The notes beneath the pieces were generated by a model. That model saw only the letters and a list, made by a program, of their open reading frames with translations, was not told the origin of the DNA and searched no databases. DNA of 64,000 nucleotides, taken from NCBI RefSeq assembly GCF_015710575.1, contig NZ_CP065373.1:1116001-1180000 (forward strand). The letters run 5' to 3'. The DNA is from Mycolicibacterium mengxianglii (GTDB lineage: Bacteria; Actinomycetota; Actinomycetes; Mycobacteriales; Mycobacteriaceae). Shown piece by piece: positions 1 to 12,752 of the stretch; positions within the stretch are counted from its first letter, which is position 1, and each line of letters starts with the position of its first letter. Position numbers and translations under genes: made by a program.

Positions 1-1
1 G

Positions 2-517
2 GGCTACTACAACGACAGCTCGGCGACCGACGAACGGCTTCGCAACGGCATGTACTGGTCGGGTGACCTCGCCTACCGCGACGCTGACGGCTGGATCTAC
101 CTGGCGGGGCGAACCGGGGATTGGATGCGGGTCGACGGCGAGAACATGACCTCGGCGCCCATCGAACGGATTCTGATGCGGTTGCCGGTGCTCACCCAGG
201 TCGCGGTGTACGCGGTGCCCGACGAGCACGTGGGCGATCAGGTGATGGCCGCCCTGGTGCTGCACGACGATGCCGAACTCAGCCCCGGCGAGTTCAGCGG
301 CTTCCTGGCAGAGCAGGCCGACCTCTCACCGAAGGCATGGCCGAGACACGTGTGGATTGCTGACGAGCTGCCCGCCACGGCCACCAACAAGGTGCTCAAA
401 CGCAGCCTCGTCGCCCAGGGCAGTCGCCCGCAAAGCGGGGTGCTGTGGACCCGCAACGCCCGGTCACGGGAGTATCAGCTCGTCGGGGACGCCGCTGCGA
501 ACCGCGTCCAGAACTGA
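2..517 (+). CDS. Fatty acyl-CoA synthetase (FadD-type), C-terminal part, cut by window edge
   Basis: Only the last 171 codons are present; the frame is open from base 2, so the gene begins outside the window. The visible part is the end of an ANL-superfamily adenylating enzyme: a GDLAYRDADGW stretch, then the hinge region AGRTGDWMRVDGEN, and near the C-terminus TNKVLKRSL, which holds the catalytic lysine that acts in adenylation. This pattern fits FadD long/very-long-chain acyl-CoA synthetases, which activate fatty acids to acyl-AMP and then acyl-CoA. The substrate cannot be read from this fragment. It lies directly upstream of rpmE, where M. tuberculosis has rho. Confidence 0.85.
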   Translation, partial: GYYNDSSATDERLRNGMYWSGDLAYRDADGWIYLAGRTGDWMRVDGENMTSAPIERILMRLPVLTQVAVYAVPDEHVGDQVMAALVLHDDAELSPGEFSGFLAEQADLSPKAWPRHVWIADELPATATNKVLKRSLVAQGSRPQSGVLWTRNARSREYQLVGDAAANRVQN

Positions 518-545
518 CGGGAATTCCAGGCCCCGATCGTGCGTT

Positions 546-575
546 TTGGGAACAAGACGGCTGACCTGGCATAAT
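546..575 (+). promoter_or_regulatory. Probable rpmE promoter
   Basis: TTGGGA (546-551) and CATAAT (570-575) are separated by 18 bases in the gap between the acyl-CoA synthetase and rpmE. Transcription would start near 582 and give a leader of about 95 nt, ending in a purine-rich ribosome-binding site (GAAGAGGA, 664-671). Confidence 0.5.
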
Positions 576-676
576 TGTCCGTCGACCACCTCAGGTTCCG
601 GTTCACGTCCAGTACAGCCAGGTTCTGGAGATATCCAAGACGGACGACCCGGCGGCCACCAATCGAAGAGGACATT

Positions 677-898
677 ATGAAATCCGGCATTCACCCTGCC
701 TACAAAGAGACCAACGTGGTCTGCGGCTGCGGTAACAGCTTCACCACTCGCAGCACCAAGGACAGCGGCAACATCGTCGTCGAGGTCTGCTCGCAGTGCC
801 ACCCGTTCTACACCGGCAAGCAGAAGATCCTCGACAGCGGCGGCCGTGTCGCACGCTTCGAGGCGCGCTACGGCAAGCGCAAGACCGCCGACAAATAG
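677..898 (+). CDS. rpmE: 50S ribosomal protein L31
   Basis: The product is 73 residues, normal for L31, a protein of the large ribosomal subunit near the central protuberance. It begins [12 protein letters not shown], and Cys16, Cys18, Cys38 and Cys41 form the zinc site of the C+ paralogue, so this is the zinc-containing form and not the zinc-free form expressed under zinc limitation. The start at 677 has GAAGAGGA ahead of it and matches the usual L31 N-terminus; longer upstream readings do not. A hairpin terminator follows, so rpmE can be made as a short transcript. Confidence 0.97.
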   Translation: MKSGIHPAYKETNVVCGCGNSFTTRSTKDSGNIVVEVCSQCHPFYTGKQKILDSGGRVARFEARYGKRKTADK

Positions 899-906
899 CC
901 ACCTGA

Positions 907-954
907 CCGGCGCCCGCTCTGTCGTCACCGCACAGACAGACGGGCGTCGGTTTT
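907..954 (+). terminator. Intrinsic terminator after rpmE
   Basis: Bases 907-916 (CCGGCGCCCG) pair with 941-950 (CGGGCGTCGG) with one G-U pair, and a second short stem (CTGT/ACAG) lies inside. TTTT follows at 951-954. It probably limits but need not abolish read-through into prfA. Confidence 0.6.
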
Positions 955-1000
955 GTGTTGTCGGTCTTATTCGCAGTAGGCGGTCCGGGAGGAGGTTGTG

Positions 1001-2074
1001 ATGACGCAGAGCGCAACCGCGATAGACGCGCTGGTGGCCGAACACGCCGACCTCGAGCGACAGTTGTCTGACCCGGCACTGCACGCCGACGCCGCGAACG
1101 CCCGTCGTGCCGGCAGGCGGTTCGCCCAGCTGGCCCCGATCGTCGGTACCTACCGCAAGCTGGAGACGGCTCGAGGTGACCTGGAAGCGGCCCGTGAACT
1201 GGCCGCCGAGGACGCGTCTTTTGCCGAGGAGCTCGCCGATCTCGAGCGGCGAGTCTCACAGCTGGAGACCCAGCTGGCCGACATGCTGGCCCCCCGGGAC
1301 CCGCATGACGCCGACGACGTGGTCCTCGAAGTGAAATCCGGTGAGGGCGGCGAGGAGTCAGCGCTGTTCGCCGCCGATCTGGCCCGCATGTACATCCGCT
1401 ACGCGGAACGCCACGGCTGGACGGTCACCATGCTCGGAGAAACGACGTCCGACCTCGGCGGCTACAAGGACGCCACGCTGTCCATCACCAGCAAGGGGGA
1501 CTCCTTGGACGGAGTCTGGTCCCGGCTGAAATTCGAAGGCGGCGTGCACCGCGTGCAGCGTGTACCGGTGACGGAATCGCAGGGCCGGGTGCACACGTCG
1601 GCGGCGGGGGTCCTGGTCTACCCGGAACCCGAAGAGGTCGAGCAAGTCCAGATCGACGAGTCCGACCTGCGGATCGACGTCTACCGGTCCTCCGGCAAGG
1701 GCGGCCAGGGCGTGAACACCACCGACTCGGCAGTCCGCATCACCCACCTCCCGACCGGGATCGTCGTCACCTGCCAGAACGAACGCTCCCAGCTGCAGAA
1801 CAAGGCGCGGGCCATGCAGGTGCTCGCGGCGCGGTTGCAGGCGCTCAAGGAAGAGCAGGCCTCGGCCGATGCGTCCGCCGATCGCGCCAGCCAAATCCGC
1901 ACCGTCGACCGCAGTGAGCGGATCCGCACCTACAACTACCCGGAGAACCGGATCGCCGATCACCGGATCAACTTCAAGGCGCACAACCTGGACCAGGTGC
2001 TCGACGGTGACCTCGACCCGATCTTCGACGCGCTGGCCGCTGCCGACAAACAGGCCCGGCTGCAGCAGGCGTGA
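1001..2074 (+). CDS. prfA: Peptide chain release factor 1
   Basis: RF1 releases the finished protein at UAA and UAG stops. The 357-residue product has the RF1 anticodon-mimic tripeptide PVT at 189-191, which distinguishes it from RF2, and the peptidyl-hydrolysis motif GGQ at 234-236. A GTG at 998 directly precedes ATG 1001; the GGGAGGAGG at 987-995 sits 5 bases from the ATG but only 2 from the GTG, so 1001 is preferred. The stop codon overlaps the prmC start (TGATG). PrmC methylates the GGQ glutamine of this protein, so the coupling is functional. Confidence 0.97.
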   Translation: MTQSATAIDALVAEHADLERQLSDPALHADAANARRAGRRFAQLAPIVGTYRKLETARGDLEAARELAAEDASFAEELADLERRVSQLETQLADMLAPRDPHDADDVVLEVKSGEGGEESALFAADLARMYIRYAERHGWTVTMLGETTSDLGGYKDATLSITSKGDSLDGVWSRLKFEGGVHRVQRVPVTESQGRVHTSAAGVLVYPEPEEVEQVQIDESDLRIDVYRSSGKGGQGVNTTDSAVRITHLPTGIVVTCQNERSQLQNKARAMQVLAARLQALKEEQASADASADRASQIRTVDRSERIRTYNYPENRIADHRINFKAHNLDQVLDGDLDPIFDALAAADKQARLQQA

Positions 2075-2970
2075 TGCGGACGCAGGCTGACGGGCTGGCT
2101 GCCGCGATCGCCGCGGCCGCCCAAACCCTCAGCGCTGCGGGCATCAGCTCCGCGCTGGTCGAGGCCGAACAACTGGCCGCACACGTCGCGGGGGTGGACC
2201 GGGGGCGACTGCGATTCCTCGATCAGCCCGACTCCGACTTCTTCGCTCGCTACGACCAGCTGGTCGCGGCCCGCTCACGGCGCGTGCCCCAGCAGCATCT
2301 GACCGGCACCGCCCCATTCGGCCCGCTGACGCTGCAGGTCGGACCCGGTGTGTTCATTCCCCGCCCGGAAACCGAAGCGCTCTACGAGTGGGCCACCACA
2401 GTGCTGGCCGCCGAAGCGCCGACCATCGTCGATCTGTGCACCGGTTCGGGTGCCTTGGCAGTGGCCCTGGCCCGGTACCGTCCCGACGCACACGTCATCG
2501 CCGTCGACGACGCGCCCACCGCCCTGCGGTACGCGGCGCGCAATGCCGAAGGCACCACGGTCCGCCTGGTGCAGGCCGACGTCACCGCGTCGGACCTCCT
2601 GCCCGAACTGGAAGGTCGGGTCGATCTGGTGGTGGCCAATCCGCCCTACATTCCGGACGGCGCGGACCTGGAACCCGAAGTCGCCGACCATGATCCGCAC
2701 CATGCGCTGTTCGGGGGGCCCGACGGGATGGCGGTGATCCCGGCGATCGTCAGCCACGCCGGGCGTTGGCTGCGTCCGGGCGGCCGGGTCGCCATTGAGC
2801 ACGACGACACCACCTCCGAGCGCACCGTTGACATCATCGAGGCCACCGGTCTGTTCCATCAGATCGAGCCGCGGCGTGACCTGGCCGGTCGCCCACGGTT
2901 CGTCACTGCTGTCCGGATGGGCGCAACAAATCCCGAGAGGGCGACAAACTCCGAGAGGTCACAGCCATGA
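2074..2970 (+). CDS. prmC: Peptide chain release factor N5-glutamine methyltransferase
   Basis: PrmC (formerly HemK) transfers a methyl group from SAM to the glutamine of the GGQ motif in release factors. The 298-residue protein has an N-terminal helical substrate-binding domain, then the Rossmann methyltransferase fold with FIPRPETE near 94-101, the SAM loop CTGSG at 122-126 and the catalytic NPPY at 189-192. The start overlaps the prfA stop by one base, and its own stop overlaps the next start as ATGA, so prfA-prmC-sua5 form a translationally coupled unit. Confidence 0.96.
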   Translation: MRTQADGLAAAIAAAAQTLSAAGISSALVEAEQLAAHVAGVDRGRLRFLDQPDSDFFARYDQLVAARSRRVPQQHLTGTAPFGPLTLQVGPGVFIPRPETEALYEWATTVLAAEAPTIVDLCTGSGALAVALARYRPDAHVIAVDDAPTALRYAARNAEGTTVRLVQADVTASDLLPELEGRVDLVVANPPYIPDGADLEPEVADHDPHHALFGGPDGMAVIPAIVSHAGRWLRPGGRVAIEHDDTTSERTVDIIEATGLFHQIEPRRDLAGRPRFVTAVRMGATNPERATNSERSQP

Positions 2971-3620
2971 GCTCCGTATTCGATTGTGCCGATCCGGCGC
3001 AGCGCGAAGCAGGTATCGCGTCCGCGGTGAGCGCGGCCAAGGGGGGCCGGCTGGTCGTGCTGCCCACCGACACCGTCTACGGAATCGGCGCCGACGCCTT
3101 CGACGCCTCGGCGGTCGCAGCGCTGTTGGCCGCCAAGGGGCGCGGTCGCGATATGCCGGTGCCGGTGCTGGTTGGGTCCTGGAACACCATCGACGGCCTG
3201 GTCTACAGCGTGCCGAACACCGCGCGTGAACTCATCCGGGCGTTCTGGCCGGGCGCGCTGAGCCTGGTCGTGCGACAGGCACCGTCGTTGCACTGGGACC
3301 TCGGCGACGCGAACGGCACCGTCATGTTGAGGATGCCGTTGCATCCGGTGGCGATCGACGTGTTGCGCGAAGTGGGTCCGATGGCGGTCTCGAGTGCCAA
3401 CATCTCCGGCCACCCGCCCGCGGTCACAGTGGATGAGGCCCGCAACCAGCTGGCCGAACTGGTCGAGGTCTACCTCGACGGGGGACCGGCCGAGCAGGCG
3501 ACGGCCTCGACGATCGTCGACCTCACCGGGGTCGCCCCCAAGATCCTCCGGGTCGGACCGGTGACGGCCGAGGCGATCGGTGAGGTGCTCGGACTCGACC
3601 CGGCGACACTGACGAGCTGA
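2967..3620 (+). CDS. L-threonylcarbamoyladenylate synthase (Sua5/YciO/YrdC family)
   Basis: This enzyme makes threonylcarbamoyl-AMP from threonine, bicarbonate and ATP, the first step of the t6A37 modification of ANN-decoding tRNAs. The 217-residue protein carries the YrdC-domain opening VVLPTDTVYGIGADA near residue 28 and the SSANISG segment near 148. It is the length of a YrdC domain with a short tail and lacks the full C-terminal domain of large Sua5 proteins. The position after prmC matches Rv1301 in M. tuberculosis. The start ATG overlaps the prmC stop (ATGA). Confidence 0.92.
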   Translation: MSSVFDCADPAQREAGIASAVSAAKGGRLVVLPTDTVYGIGADAFDASAVAALLAAKGRGRDMPVPVLVGSWNTIDGLVYSVPNTARELIRAFWPGALSLVVRQAPSLHWDLGDANGTVMLRMPLHPVAIDVLREVGPMAVSSANISGHPPAVTVDEARNQLAELVEVYLDGGPAEQATASTIVDLTGVAPKILRVGPVTAEAIGEVLGLDPATLTS

Positions 3621-3672
3621 CGGCCCGGCGACACATGGGGTCTCCACCGCAGAGTGCAGTACGGTTGACCCG

Positions 3673-4884
3673 GTGTTGAGCGCAGCCGGCGGAACCCATT
3701 CCGGGGTCTCTTTCCACGTCGCCGCCGAGCAGCTGCTGGCACTTTCGGACCGCGGTGCGGGCGTCCCGCTGCGCGAGCTGGCACTCGTCGGCCTGACCGC
3801 GGCGATCATCACCTATTTCGCCACCGGGGCCGTGCGCAAGCTCGCCGGCCGGGTCGGAGCCGTCGCCTACCCCCGCGAACGCGACGTGCACGTACAGCCC
3901 ACACCCCGGATGGGCGGTCTGGCGATGTACCTGGGTGTCGTCGCGGCGGTCTTCCTGGCTTCCCAATTACCGGCGCTGACCCGCGGGTTCGTCTACTCCA
4001 CCGGTATGCCCGCGGTATTGGTCGCCGGTGGCCTGATCATGGCGATCGGCTTGATCGACGACCGGTGGGGGCTCGACGCTCTGACGAAATTCGCCGGGCA
4101 GATCACCGCCGCCAGCGTGCTCGTCACCATGGGGGTCGCCTGGAGCGTGCTCTACATCCCGATCGGTGGGGTCGGGACGATCGTGCTGGACCAGACAGCC
4201 TCGATCCTGCTGACCCTGGCCCTGACGGTCTCGATCGTCAACGCGATGAACTTCGTGGACGGTCTGGATGGCCTGGCCGCCGGTTTGGGCCTGATCACCG
4301 CGCTGGCTATCTGCGCGTTCTCGGTGGGCCTACTGCGGGACCACGGGGGAGACGTGTTGTTCTACCCGCCGGCGGTCATCTCGGTGGTGCTCGCAGGCGC
4401 GTGCCTGGGGTTCCTCCCACACAACTTCCACCGCGCGAAGATCTTCATGGGCGACTCCGGCTCCATGCTGATCGGTCTGATGCTGGCAGCCGCGGCGACG
4501 TCGGCGGCAGGACCGATCTCGCAGAACGCCTACGGTGCCCGCGACGTGTTCGCGCTGTTGTCGCCGTTCCTACTCGTGGTCGCCGTGGTCTTCGTGCCGG
4601 CTCTGGACATGCTCCTGGCGATCGTCCGCCGTACCCGCGCCGGGCGTAGCCCCTTCAGCCCCGACAAGATGCACCTGCACCACCGACTCCTGCAGATCGG
4701 GCATTCGCATCGCCGCGTCGTCCTGCTGATCTACCTATGGGTGGGGATTGTGGCGTTCGGGGCGGCAAGCACCATTTTCTTCGACCCGCGTGACACCGGC
4801 GCGGTGATGCTGGGCGCCATCGTGGTGGCCGTGATCGTGACGCTGATTCCCTTGCTGCGGCGTCGGGAAAGTCGCTCGAACTGA
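3673..4884 (+). CDS. wecA: Decaprenyl-phosphate GlcNAc-1-phosphate transferase WecA
   Basis: This polytopic membrane enzyme moves GlcNAc-1-phosphate from UDP-GlcNAc to decaprenyl phosphate, the first step toward the linker that joins arabinogalactan to peptidoglycan. The protein (403 residues) closely matches Rv1302 and has about 11 membrane segments. Family motifs are the catalytic IDD at 128-130, NFVD at 193-196, MGDSGSM at 259-265 and the nucleotide-site HLHHRL at 334-339. The GTG start has no Shine-Dalgarno sequence but TACGGT (3660-3665) lies 7 bases ahead, so a leaderless mRNA is likely. Confidence 0.95.
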   Translation: MLSAAGGTHSGVSFHVAAEQLLALSDRGAGVPLRELALVGLTAAIITYFATGAVRKLAGRVGAVAYPRERDVHVQPTPRMGGLAMYLGVVAAVFLASQLPALTRGFVYSTGMPAVLVAGGLIMAIGLIDDRWGLDALTKFAGQITAASVLVTMGVAWSVLYIPIGGVGTIVLDQTASILLTLALTVSIVNAMNFVDGLDGLAAGLGLITALAICAFSVGLLRDHGGDVLFYPPAVISVVLAGACLGFLPHNFHRAKIFMGDSGSMLIGLMLAAAATSAAGPISQNAYGARDVFALLSPFLLVVAVVFVPALDMLLAIVRRTRAGRSPFSPDKMHLHHRLLQIGHSHRRVVLLIYLWVGIVAFGAASTIFFDPRDTGAVMLGAIVVAVIVTLIPLLRRRESRSN

Positions 4885-4923
4885 CTTACGACCCTTTGTA
4901 GTAGGGGCCCGTTTTTAGCGTTC

Positions 4924-4951
4924 TACCATGTGGTACGGTTCTGGCAGAACC
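4924..4951. promoter_or_regulatory. Two adjacent inverted repeats upstream of the ATP synthase operon
   Basis: TACCATGTGGTA (4924-4935) is a 5-bp inverted repeat with a 2-base centre. It is followed directly by GGTTCTGGCAGAACC (4937-4951), a 6-bp stem with a 3-base loop. They lie about 40 bases behind wecA and 190 bases before the atpI-like start. They could be a regulator site or RNA hairpins; no assigned binding protein is recognised. Confidence 0.4.
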
Positions 4952-5139
4952 CGAAATTACCTCGCGGGTTGCCGGCCCGGCCCGGTGGCGAAAGTCGCCT
5001 GGCGCCGAAATACGACCGACATAAGGGAGCTACCCCTTGGGTGATTTCAGCGCGCCCACCGCCCTCCGATACGCTCAGGCGGGCGGAGCGCCGACCAGTG
5101 GGAATGTGCTTCCGTGAGCGTGGGGATAGAGGTGAAGAA

Positions 5140-5595
5140 GTGACGACGCCAGCGCACGAAGCGCCGTTGGTGTTTCCATCCGTTGCGTTCCGGCCAGTAC
5201 GCCTGCTCGTTGTCTGCGTGTTGCTGACCGCGGTCGCAGTGGCGGCCGCAGCGTTCGTGGGAACCATCTGGTTCGGGGTGTTCTTCGGCTTGGGGCTGTG
5301 CCTCGGTCTGGTCAACGCACTGATGGTGCGGCGGGCCGTTGAATCGATCACCGCCGAGGACCATCCACTCAAGAAGAAGATGGCGGTCAACTCCGCAATG
5401 CGCCTGATGATCATTTCGGTCATCGCGCTCGCCGTCGCGATTTTCTTCAAGGAAAACGGCGGCATCGCCGTCCTGTTCGGACTTGCTATCTTCCAGGCGC
5501 TGCTGGTGATGAGCACCAGCATTCCGGTGTTGCGGAAGATCCGCGCCAACGGACTCGACGTCGAAGACGTATCTGCATCGGAATCGAAGGGCTGA
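5140..5595 (+). CDS. ATP synthase protein I-like small membrane protein (Rv1303 family)
   Basis: A 151-residue membrane protein with four predicted hydrophobic segments, located at the head of the ATP synthase operon as Rv1303 is. AtpI-like proteins help assemble the c-ring in other bacteria; that role here is by position and family. The start GTG at 5140 (protein begins [14 protein letters not shown]) matches the Rv1303 N-terminus and has AGAGG at 5128-5132. The frame is open further upstream to 4930, but that stretch is non-hydrophobic and has no homologous counterpart. Confidence 0.85.
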   Translation: MTTPAHEAPLVFPSVAFRPVRLLVVCVLLTAVAVAAAAFVGTIWFGVFFGLGLCLGLVNALMVRRAVESITAEDHPLKKKMAVNSAMRLMIISVIALAVAIFFKENGGIAVLFGLAIFQALLVMSTSIPVLRKIRANGLDVEDVSASESKG

Positions 5596-5605
5596 GCTGA
5601 CTCGA

Positions 5606-6388
5606 ATGTCTCAAATGAGCGAGACCGTTCTCGCCGCCGAAGAGGGCGGCGCTGCGATCCACGTTGGACACCACACCATGGTGTTCGAGCTGTTCGGCAT
5701 GACGTTCAACGGCGACACCATCCTCGCCACCGCGATCACCGCAGCCATCATCATCGGCCTGGCGTTCTTCCTGAAGTCGAAAGTCACCTCCACCGGCGTC
5801 CCCGGCGGGGTGCAGCTCTTCTGGGAGGCGCTCACCATCCAGATGCGCCAGCAGATCGAAGGTTCGATCGGCATGAAGGTCGCGCCGTTCGTGCTGCCGC
5901 TGTCGGTGGCCCTGTTCGCGTTCATCCTGATCTCGAACTGGCTGGCCGTGCTGCCGTTGCAGTACGGCGGGTCCGATGGTGCCGCCGCGGAGCTCTACAA
6001 GCCGCCGGCCTCGGACATCAACTTCGTGCTGGCGCTGGCGTTGTTCGTCTTCATCTGCTACCACGCCGCAGGCGTCAAGCGTCGCGGCATCATCGGTCAC
6101 CCGATCAAGGTGGTCAAGGGTCACGTCGCCTTCCTGGCGCCGATCAACATCGTCGAAGAGCTCGCCAAGCCGATCTCGCTCGCACTGCGACTCTTCGGCA
6201 ACATCTTCGCCGGTGGCATCCTGGTTGCGCTGATCGCGATGTTCCCCTGGTACATCCAGTGGCTACCCAATGCGATCTGGAAGACCTTCGACCTCTTCGT
6301 CGGTCTCATCCAGGCGTTCATCTTCTCGCTGCTGACGATCCTGTACTTCAGCCAGTCCATGGAATTGGACGAGCACGACACGCACTGA
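5606..6388 (+). CDS. atpB: ATP synthase Fo subunit a
   Basis: Subunit a forms the two proton half-channels against the c-ring. The 260-residue protein is strongly hydrophobic and contains [15 protein letters not shown], which carries the essential arginine that faces the c-ring glutamate. ISNWLAVLP and the C-terminal [15 protein letters not shown] are typical of mycobacterial AtpB. Two ATGs (5606 and 5615) are possible; neither has a clear Shine-Dalgarno sequence, and the gene is probably coupled to the one before it. Confidence 0.97.
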   Translation: MSQMSETVLAAEEGGAAIHVGHHTMVFELFGMTFNGDTILATAITAAIIIGLAFFLKSKVTSTGVPGGVQLFWEALTIQMRQQIEGSIGMKVAPFVLPLSVALFAFILISNWLAVLPLQYGGSDGAAAELYKPPASDINFVLALALFVFICYHAAGVKRRGIIGHPIKVVKGHVAFLAPINIVEELAKPISLALRLFGNIFAGGILVALIAMFPWYIQWLPNAIWKTFDLFVGLIQAFIFSLLTILYFSQSMELDEHDTH

Positions 6389-6398
6389 CCACAACTGA

Positions 6399-6719
<321 letters not shown>

Positions 6720-6728
6720 TCCAACGGC

Positions 6729-7229
6729 ATGACTGAACTCACCGTATCCATCCTCGCCGCCGAAGAAGGCGGGGGCCAGAGCAACTTCCTGGTCCCCAAC
6801 GGCACCTTCTTCGCGGTGCTGCTCATCTTCCTGATCACCCTCGGCGTGATCGCGAAATGGGTTGTGCCACCGGTCAGCAAGGTCCTCGCCGAGCGCGAGG
6901 CCATGCTGGCCAAGACGGCCGCGGACAACCGCAAGTCCGCCGAGCAGGTCGCAGCCGCCCAGGCTGACTACGACGAGGCCATGGCCGGTGCACGTTCTGA
7001 GGCGTCGGCCATCCGTGACGATGCTCGTACGTCTGGCCGGCAGGTCATCGACGAGAAGCGCGCCGAGGCCAACGGCGTCGTCGCCGAGACCGTGCAGGAA
7101 GCAGATGAGCAGCTGACCGCTCAGCGCACGTCCACAGAATCCGAGCTGCAGAGCTCGGTGGACGGTCTGTCCGCAACATTGGCAAGCCGTATCCTCGGCG
7201 TCGATGTGAAATCAGGTGGGAGCAGCTAG
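6729..7229 (+). CDS. atpF: ATP synthase Fo subunit b
   Basis: A 166-residue subunit with one membrane helix (about 20-42) followed by a long charged alpha-helical coiled coil that forms part of the peripheral stalk. No Shine-Dalgarno sequence is visible; it starts 9 bases after atpE. The TAG stop is followed immediately by the ATG of the b-delta fusion. It is one of two b-type subunits in the mycobacterial enzyme. Confidence 0.96.
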   Translation: MTELTVSILAAEEGGGQSNFLVPNGTFFAVLLIFLITLGVIAKWVVPPVSKVLAEREAMLAKTAADNRKSAEQVAAAQADYDEAMAGARSEASAIRDDARTSGRQVIDEKRAEANGVVAETVQEADEQLTAQRTSTESELQSSVDGLSATLASRILGVDVKSGGSS

Positions 7230-8567
7230 ATGTCGACATTCATCGGCCAGCTGATCGGGTTCGCGGTCATCGTGTTCATCCTCGTCAAGTGGGTGGTGCC
7301 GCCCATCAAGAACCTGATGCGCAAGCAGCAGGACGCCGTGCGCGCCGCTCTGGCGGAGAGCGCTGAGGCGGAAAAGAAACTCGCGGACGCGGACGCCATG
7401 CACGCCAAGGCTCTCGCCGACGCCAAGGCACAATCGGCCAAGGTGACCGAGGAGGCCCGCACCGACTCTGAGCGCATCGCTGCCCAGCTGAAGGACCAGG
7501 CCGCTTCGGAAGCCGAGCGCATCAAGTCCCAGGGTGAGCAGCAGGTCCAACTGTTGCGCCAACAGACCATCCGCTCACTCCGGCAGGAGCTCGGCACCGA
7601 GTCCGTGCAGAAAGCCGAAGAACTGGTGCGCCGGTACGTGTCCGACCCGGCGTCGCAGGCCGCGACCGTCGACCGCTTCCTGGGCGACCTCGAAGCCATG
7701 GCGCCGTCGCCGGCCGTACTGGAGGCCGGGGCGTCACTGAACCTGCGGGCCGCCAGCCGCGAGTCGCTGGCCGAACTGGTCAAGAAGTTCGACCAGACGG
7801 CAGCCGGGCTGGACGCCGCAGGGCTCACCACACTGGCTGATGATCTGGCCGGGGTGGCCAAGCTCCTCCTGGACGAGCCGGTGATCAACAAGCACCTGGC
7901 AGATCCGACGGACAACCCGTCGCCGAAGGTGCAACTGGCCGAGCGCCTGCTCGACGGCAAGGTCAGTGCACCCGCGCTCGAGGTCATCAAAGCGGCTGCG
8001 GCGCAGCGTTGGTCCGCGGAATCCAACCTCGTCGACGCCATCGAGCATGTGGCGCGGCTGGCCCTGCTGGTGCGTGCCGACAAGAGCAACGAGGGTGAAG
8101 CCGTCGAGGAGCAACTGTTCCGCGTCAGCCGGATCCTCGATCAGGAACCGCGTTTGACCAGCCTGCTCACGGACTACACCGCGCCGGCGCAGGGCCGGGT
8201 CGGGCTGCTGCGCAAGGTCCTCGACAGCACCGGCGAGGTCAACGACACCGCCGAAGCGCTGTTGTCACAGACCGTCGAGCTGCTCCGAGGCGAACGAGCG
8301 GACGAAGCGGTGCTCGATCTGGCCGAACTCGCGGTGGCCCGGCGCGGCGAGGTCGTCGCGCAGGTGACTGCGGCAGCCGACCTGACCGAGCAGCAGCGCG
8401 ACCGTCTCACCGAGGTTCTCGGCCGGATCTACAACCACCCGGTGTCGATCCAGCTCAACGTCGACCCGGATCTCCTCGGCGGACTGCTGATCGCTGTCGG
8501 CGACGAAGTGATCGACGGATCCATCTCCTCTCGGCTCGCCGCCGCCCGCACTGGGCTGCCGGACTGA
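7230..8567 (+). CDS. atpFH: ATP synthase fused subunit b'-delta
   Basis: A 445-residue fusion: an N-terminal b-type membrane helix (about 4-24) and coiled coil to about residue 165, then a delta-type domain whose C-terminal half ([19 protein letters not shown] and the following segment) matches AtpH/OSCP. The fusion is characteristic of mycobacteria and links stalk and F1 in one chain. It begins at the base after the atpF stop, indicating coupled translation. Confidence 0.96.
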   Translation: MSTFIGQLIGFAVIVFILVKWVVPPIKNLMRKQQDAVRAALAESAEAEKKLADADAMHAKALADAKAQSAKVTEEARTDSERIAAQLKDQAASEAERIKSQGEQQVQLLRQQTIRSLRQELGTESVQKAEELVRRYVSDPASQAATVDRFLGDLEAMAPSPAVLEAGASLNLRAASRESLAELVKKFDQTAAGLDAAGLTTLADDLAGVAKLLLDEPVINKHLADPTDNPSPKVQLAERLLDGKVSAPALEVIKAAAAQRWSAESNLVDAIEHVARLALLVRADKSNEGEAVEEQLFRVSRILDQEPRLTSLLTDYTAPAQGRVGLLRKVLDSTGEVNDTAEALLSQTVELLRGERADEAVLDLAELAVARRGEVVAQVTAAADLTEQQRDRLTEVLGRIYNHPVSIQLNVDPDLLGGLLIAVGDEVIDGSISSRLAAARTGLPD

Positions 8568-8628
8568 GCGAGCGAACGCACGCATCCAGAGCATCTGAAG
8601 AAACACGAAGGCAGGAAGACGAAAAGCC

Positions 8629-10278
8629 ATGGCAGAGTTGACTATCTCGGCTGCTGATATCGAAGGCGCGATCGAGGACTACGTCTCCTCCTTCGCTGCT
8701 GAGTCCGAACGCGAAGAAATCGGCACCGTCGTCGACGCGGGTGATGGTATCGCCCACGTCGAGGGCCTGCCCTCGGTGATGACCCAGGAGCTGCTGGAAT
8801 TCCCGGGCGGCGTCCTCGGTGTCGCACTGAACCTCGATGAGCACAGCGTCGGCGCCGTGATCCTGGGTGACTTCGAGAAGATCGAGCAGGGCCAGCAGGT
8901 CAAGCGGACCAACGAGGTGCTTTCGGTACCCGTCGGCGACGCGTTCCTCGGTCGTGTCGTCAACCCGCTGGGTGAGCCCATCGACGGGCAGGGCGATATC
9001 GCGGCCACCACCCGTCGCGCCCTCGAGCTGCAGGCGCCGTCGGTGGTGCAGCGCCAGGGTGTCTCGGAGCCGCTGCAGACCGGTATCAAGGCGATCGACT
9101 CGCAGACCCCGATCGGCCGTGGACAGCGCCAGCTGATCATCGGTGACCGCAAGACCGGTAAGACTGCCGTGGCCGTCGACACGATCCTCAACCAGCGGCA
9201 GGCCTGGGAGACCGGTGACCCCAAGCAGCAGGTGCGGTGTGTGTACGTCGCGATCGGGCAGAAGGGCACCACGATCGCCAGCGTGAAGCGCGCCCTCGAA
9301 GACGGTGGCGCGATGGAGTACACCACCATCGTCGCCGCACCCGCGTCTGACGCGGCCGGCTTCAAGTGGCTGGCGCCGTACACCGGCTCGGCCATCGGCC
9401 AGCACTGGATGTACGACGGCAAGCACGTCCTCATCGTGTTCGATGATCTGTCCAAGCAGGCCGACGCCTACCGCGCGATCTCGCTGCTGCTGCGTCGCCC
9501 GCCGGGCCGCGAGGCGTTCCCGGGCGACGTGTTCTACCTGCATTCGCGTCTCCTGGAGCGTTGCGCCAAGCTGTCCGACGAACTCGGCGGTGGTTCGATG
9601 ACCGGCCTGCCGATCATCGAGACCAAGGCCAACGACATCTCGGCGTTCATCCCCACCAACGTCATCTCGATCACCGACGGCCAGTGCTTCCTGGAGTCCG
9701 ACCTGTTCAACCAGGGCGTGCGTCCGGCCATCAACGTCGGTGTCTCGGTGTCCCGCGTGGGTGGTGCGGCCCAGATCAAGGCCATGAAAGAGGTGGCCGG
9801 CTCGCTGCGCCTCGACCTGTCGCAGTACCGCGAGCTGGAGGCCTTCGCGGCTTTCGCCTCGGACCTGGATGCGGCCTCGAAGGCGCAGCTGGACCGCGGT
9901 GCTCGGCTGGTGGAGCTGCTCAAGCAGCCGCAGTACAGCCCGCTGTCCGTGGAGGAGCAGGTCGTCGCGATCTTCCTCGGCACCAAGGGTCACCTCGATT
10001 CGGTACCCGTCGAGGACGTGCAGCGGTTCGAATCCGAGCTCCTGGAGCACGTCAAGGCGTCGCATGACGGGATCCTGACCGAAATCCGCGAGACCAAGAA
10101 ACTCTCCGAGGACAACGACAAGAAACTCGTCGATGTCATCAACGAGTTCAAGAAGGGCTTCTCGGCCACCGACGGCAGCTCTGTCTCGGTGAACGAAGCC
10201 GAGGCTGACGCTCTTGACCCGGATGACGTCGAGAAGGAATCGGTGAAGGTTCGCAAGCCGGCTCCGAAGAAGAAGTAG
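8629..10278 (+). CDS. atpA: ATP synthase F1 subunit alpha
   Basis: The regulatory nucleotide-binding subunit of F1. The Walker A motif is GDRKTGKT at 172-179, and the catalytic arginine finger lies in the [10 protein letters not shown] segment. At 549 residues it is longer than the E. coli subunit because it has the mycobacterial C-terminal extension of roughly 35 residues rich in Asp, Glu and Lys and ending PAPKKK; this tail is reported to suppress ATP hydrolysis in mycobacterial ATP synthase. GGCAGGAAG lies ahead of the ATG. Confidence 0.98.
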   Translation: MAELTISAADIEGAIEDYVSSFAAESEREEIGTVVDAGDGIAHVEGLPSVMTQELLEFPGGVLGVALNLDEHSVGAVILGDFEKIEQGQQVKRTNEVLSVPVGDAFLGRVVNPLGEPIDGQGDIAATTRRALELQAPSVVQRQGVSEPLQTGIKAIDSQTPIGRGQRQLIIGDRKTGKTAVAVDTILNQRQAWETGDPKQQVRCVYVAIGQKGTTIASVKRALEDGGAMEYTTIVAAPASDAAGFKWLAPYTGSAIGQHWMYDGKHVLIVFDDLSKQADAYRAISLLLRRPPGREAFPGDVFYLHSRLLERCAKLSDELGGGSMTGLPIIETKANDISAFIPTNVISITDGQCFLESDLFNQGVRPAINVGVSVSRVGGAAQIKAMKEVAGSLRLDLSQYRELEAFAAFASDLDAASKAQLDRGARLVELLKQPQYSPLSVEEQVVAIFLGTKGHLDSVPVEDVQRFESELLEHVKASHDGILTEIRETKKLSEDNDKKLVDVINEFKKGFSATDGSSVSVNEAEADALDPDDVEKESVKVRKPAPKKK

Positions 10279-10318
10279 ATCCGGTTCGTTTAGGTAGCTA
10301 CTAGAGAGCTGGAATCAG

Positions 10319-12710
<2,392 letters not shown>

Positions 12711-12752
12711 TGACGGGCCTCAACTGCCTAGTAGACCGGAAGGTGGTGTGAC

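Noticed and set aside
998..1000. GTG start for prfA three bases before the ATG
   Set aside because: It would lie only 2 bases behind the Shine-Dalgarno sequence; ATG 1001 has the normal distance.
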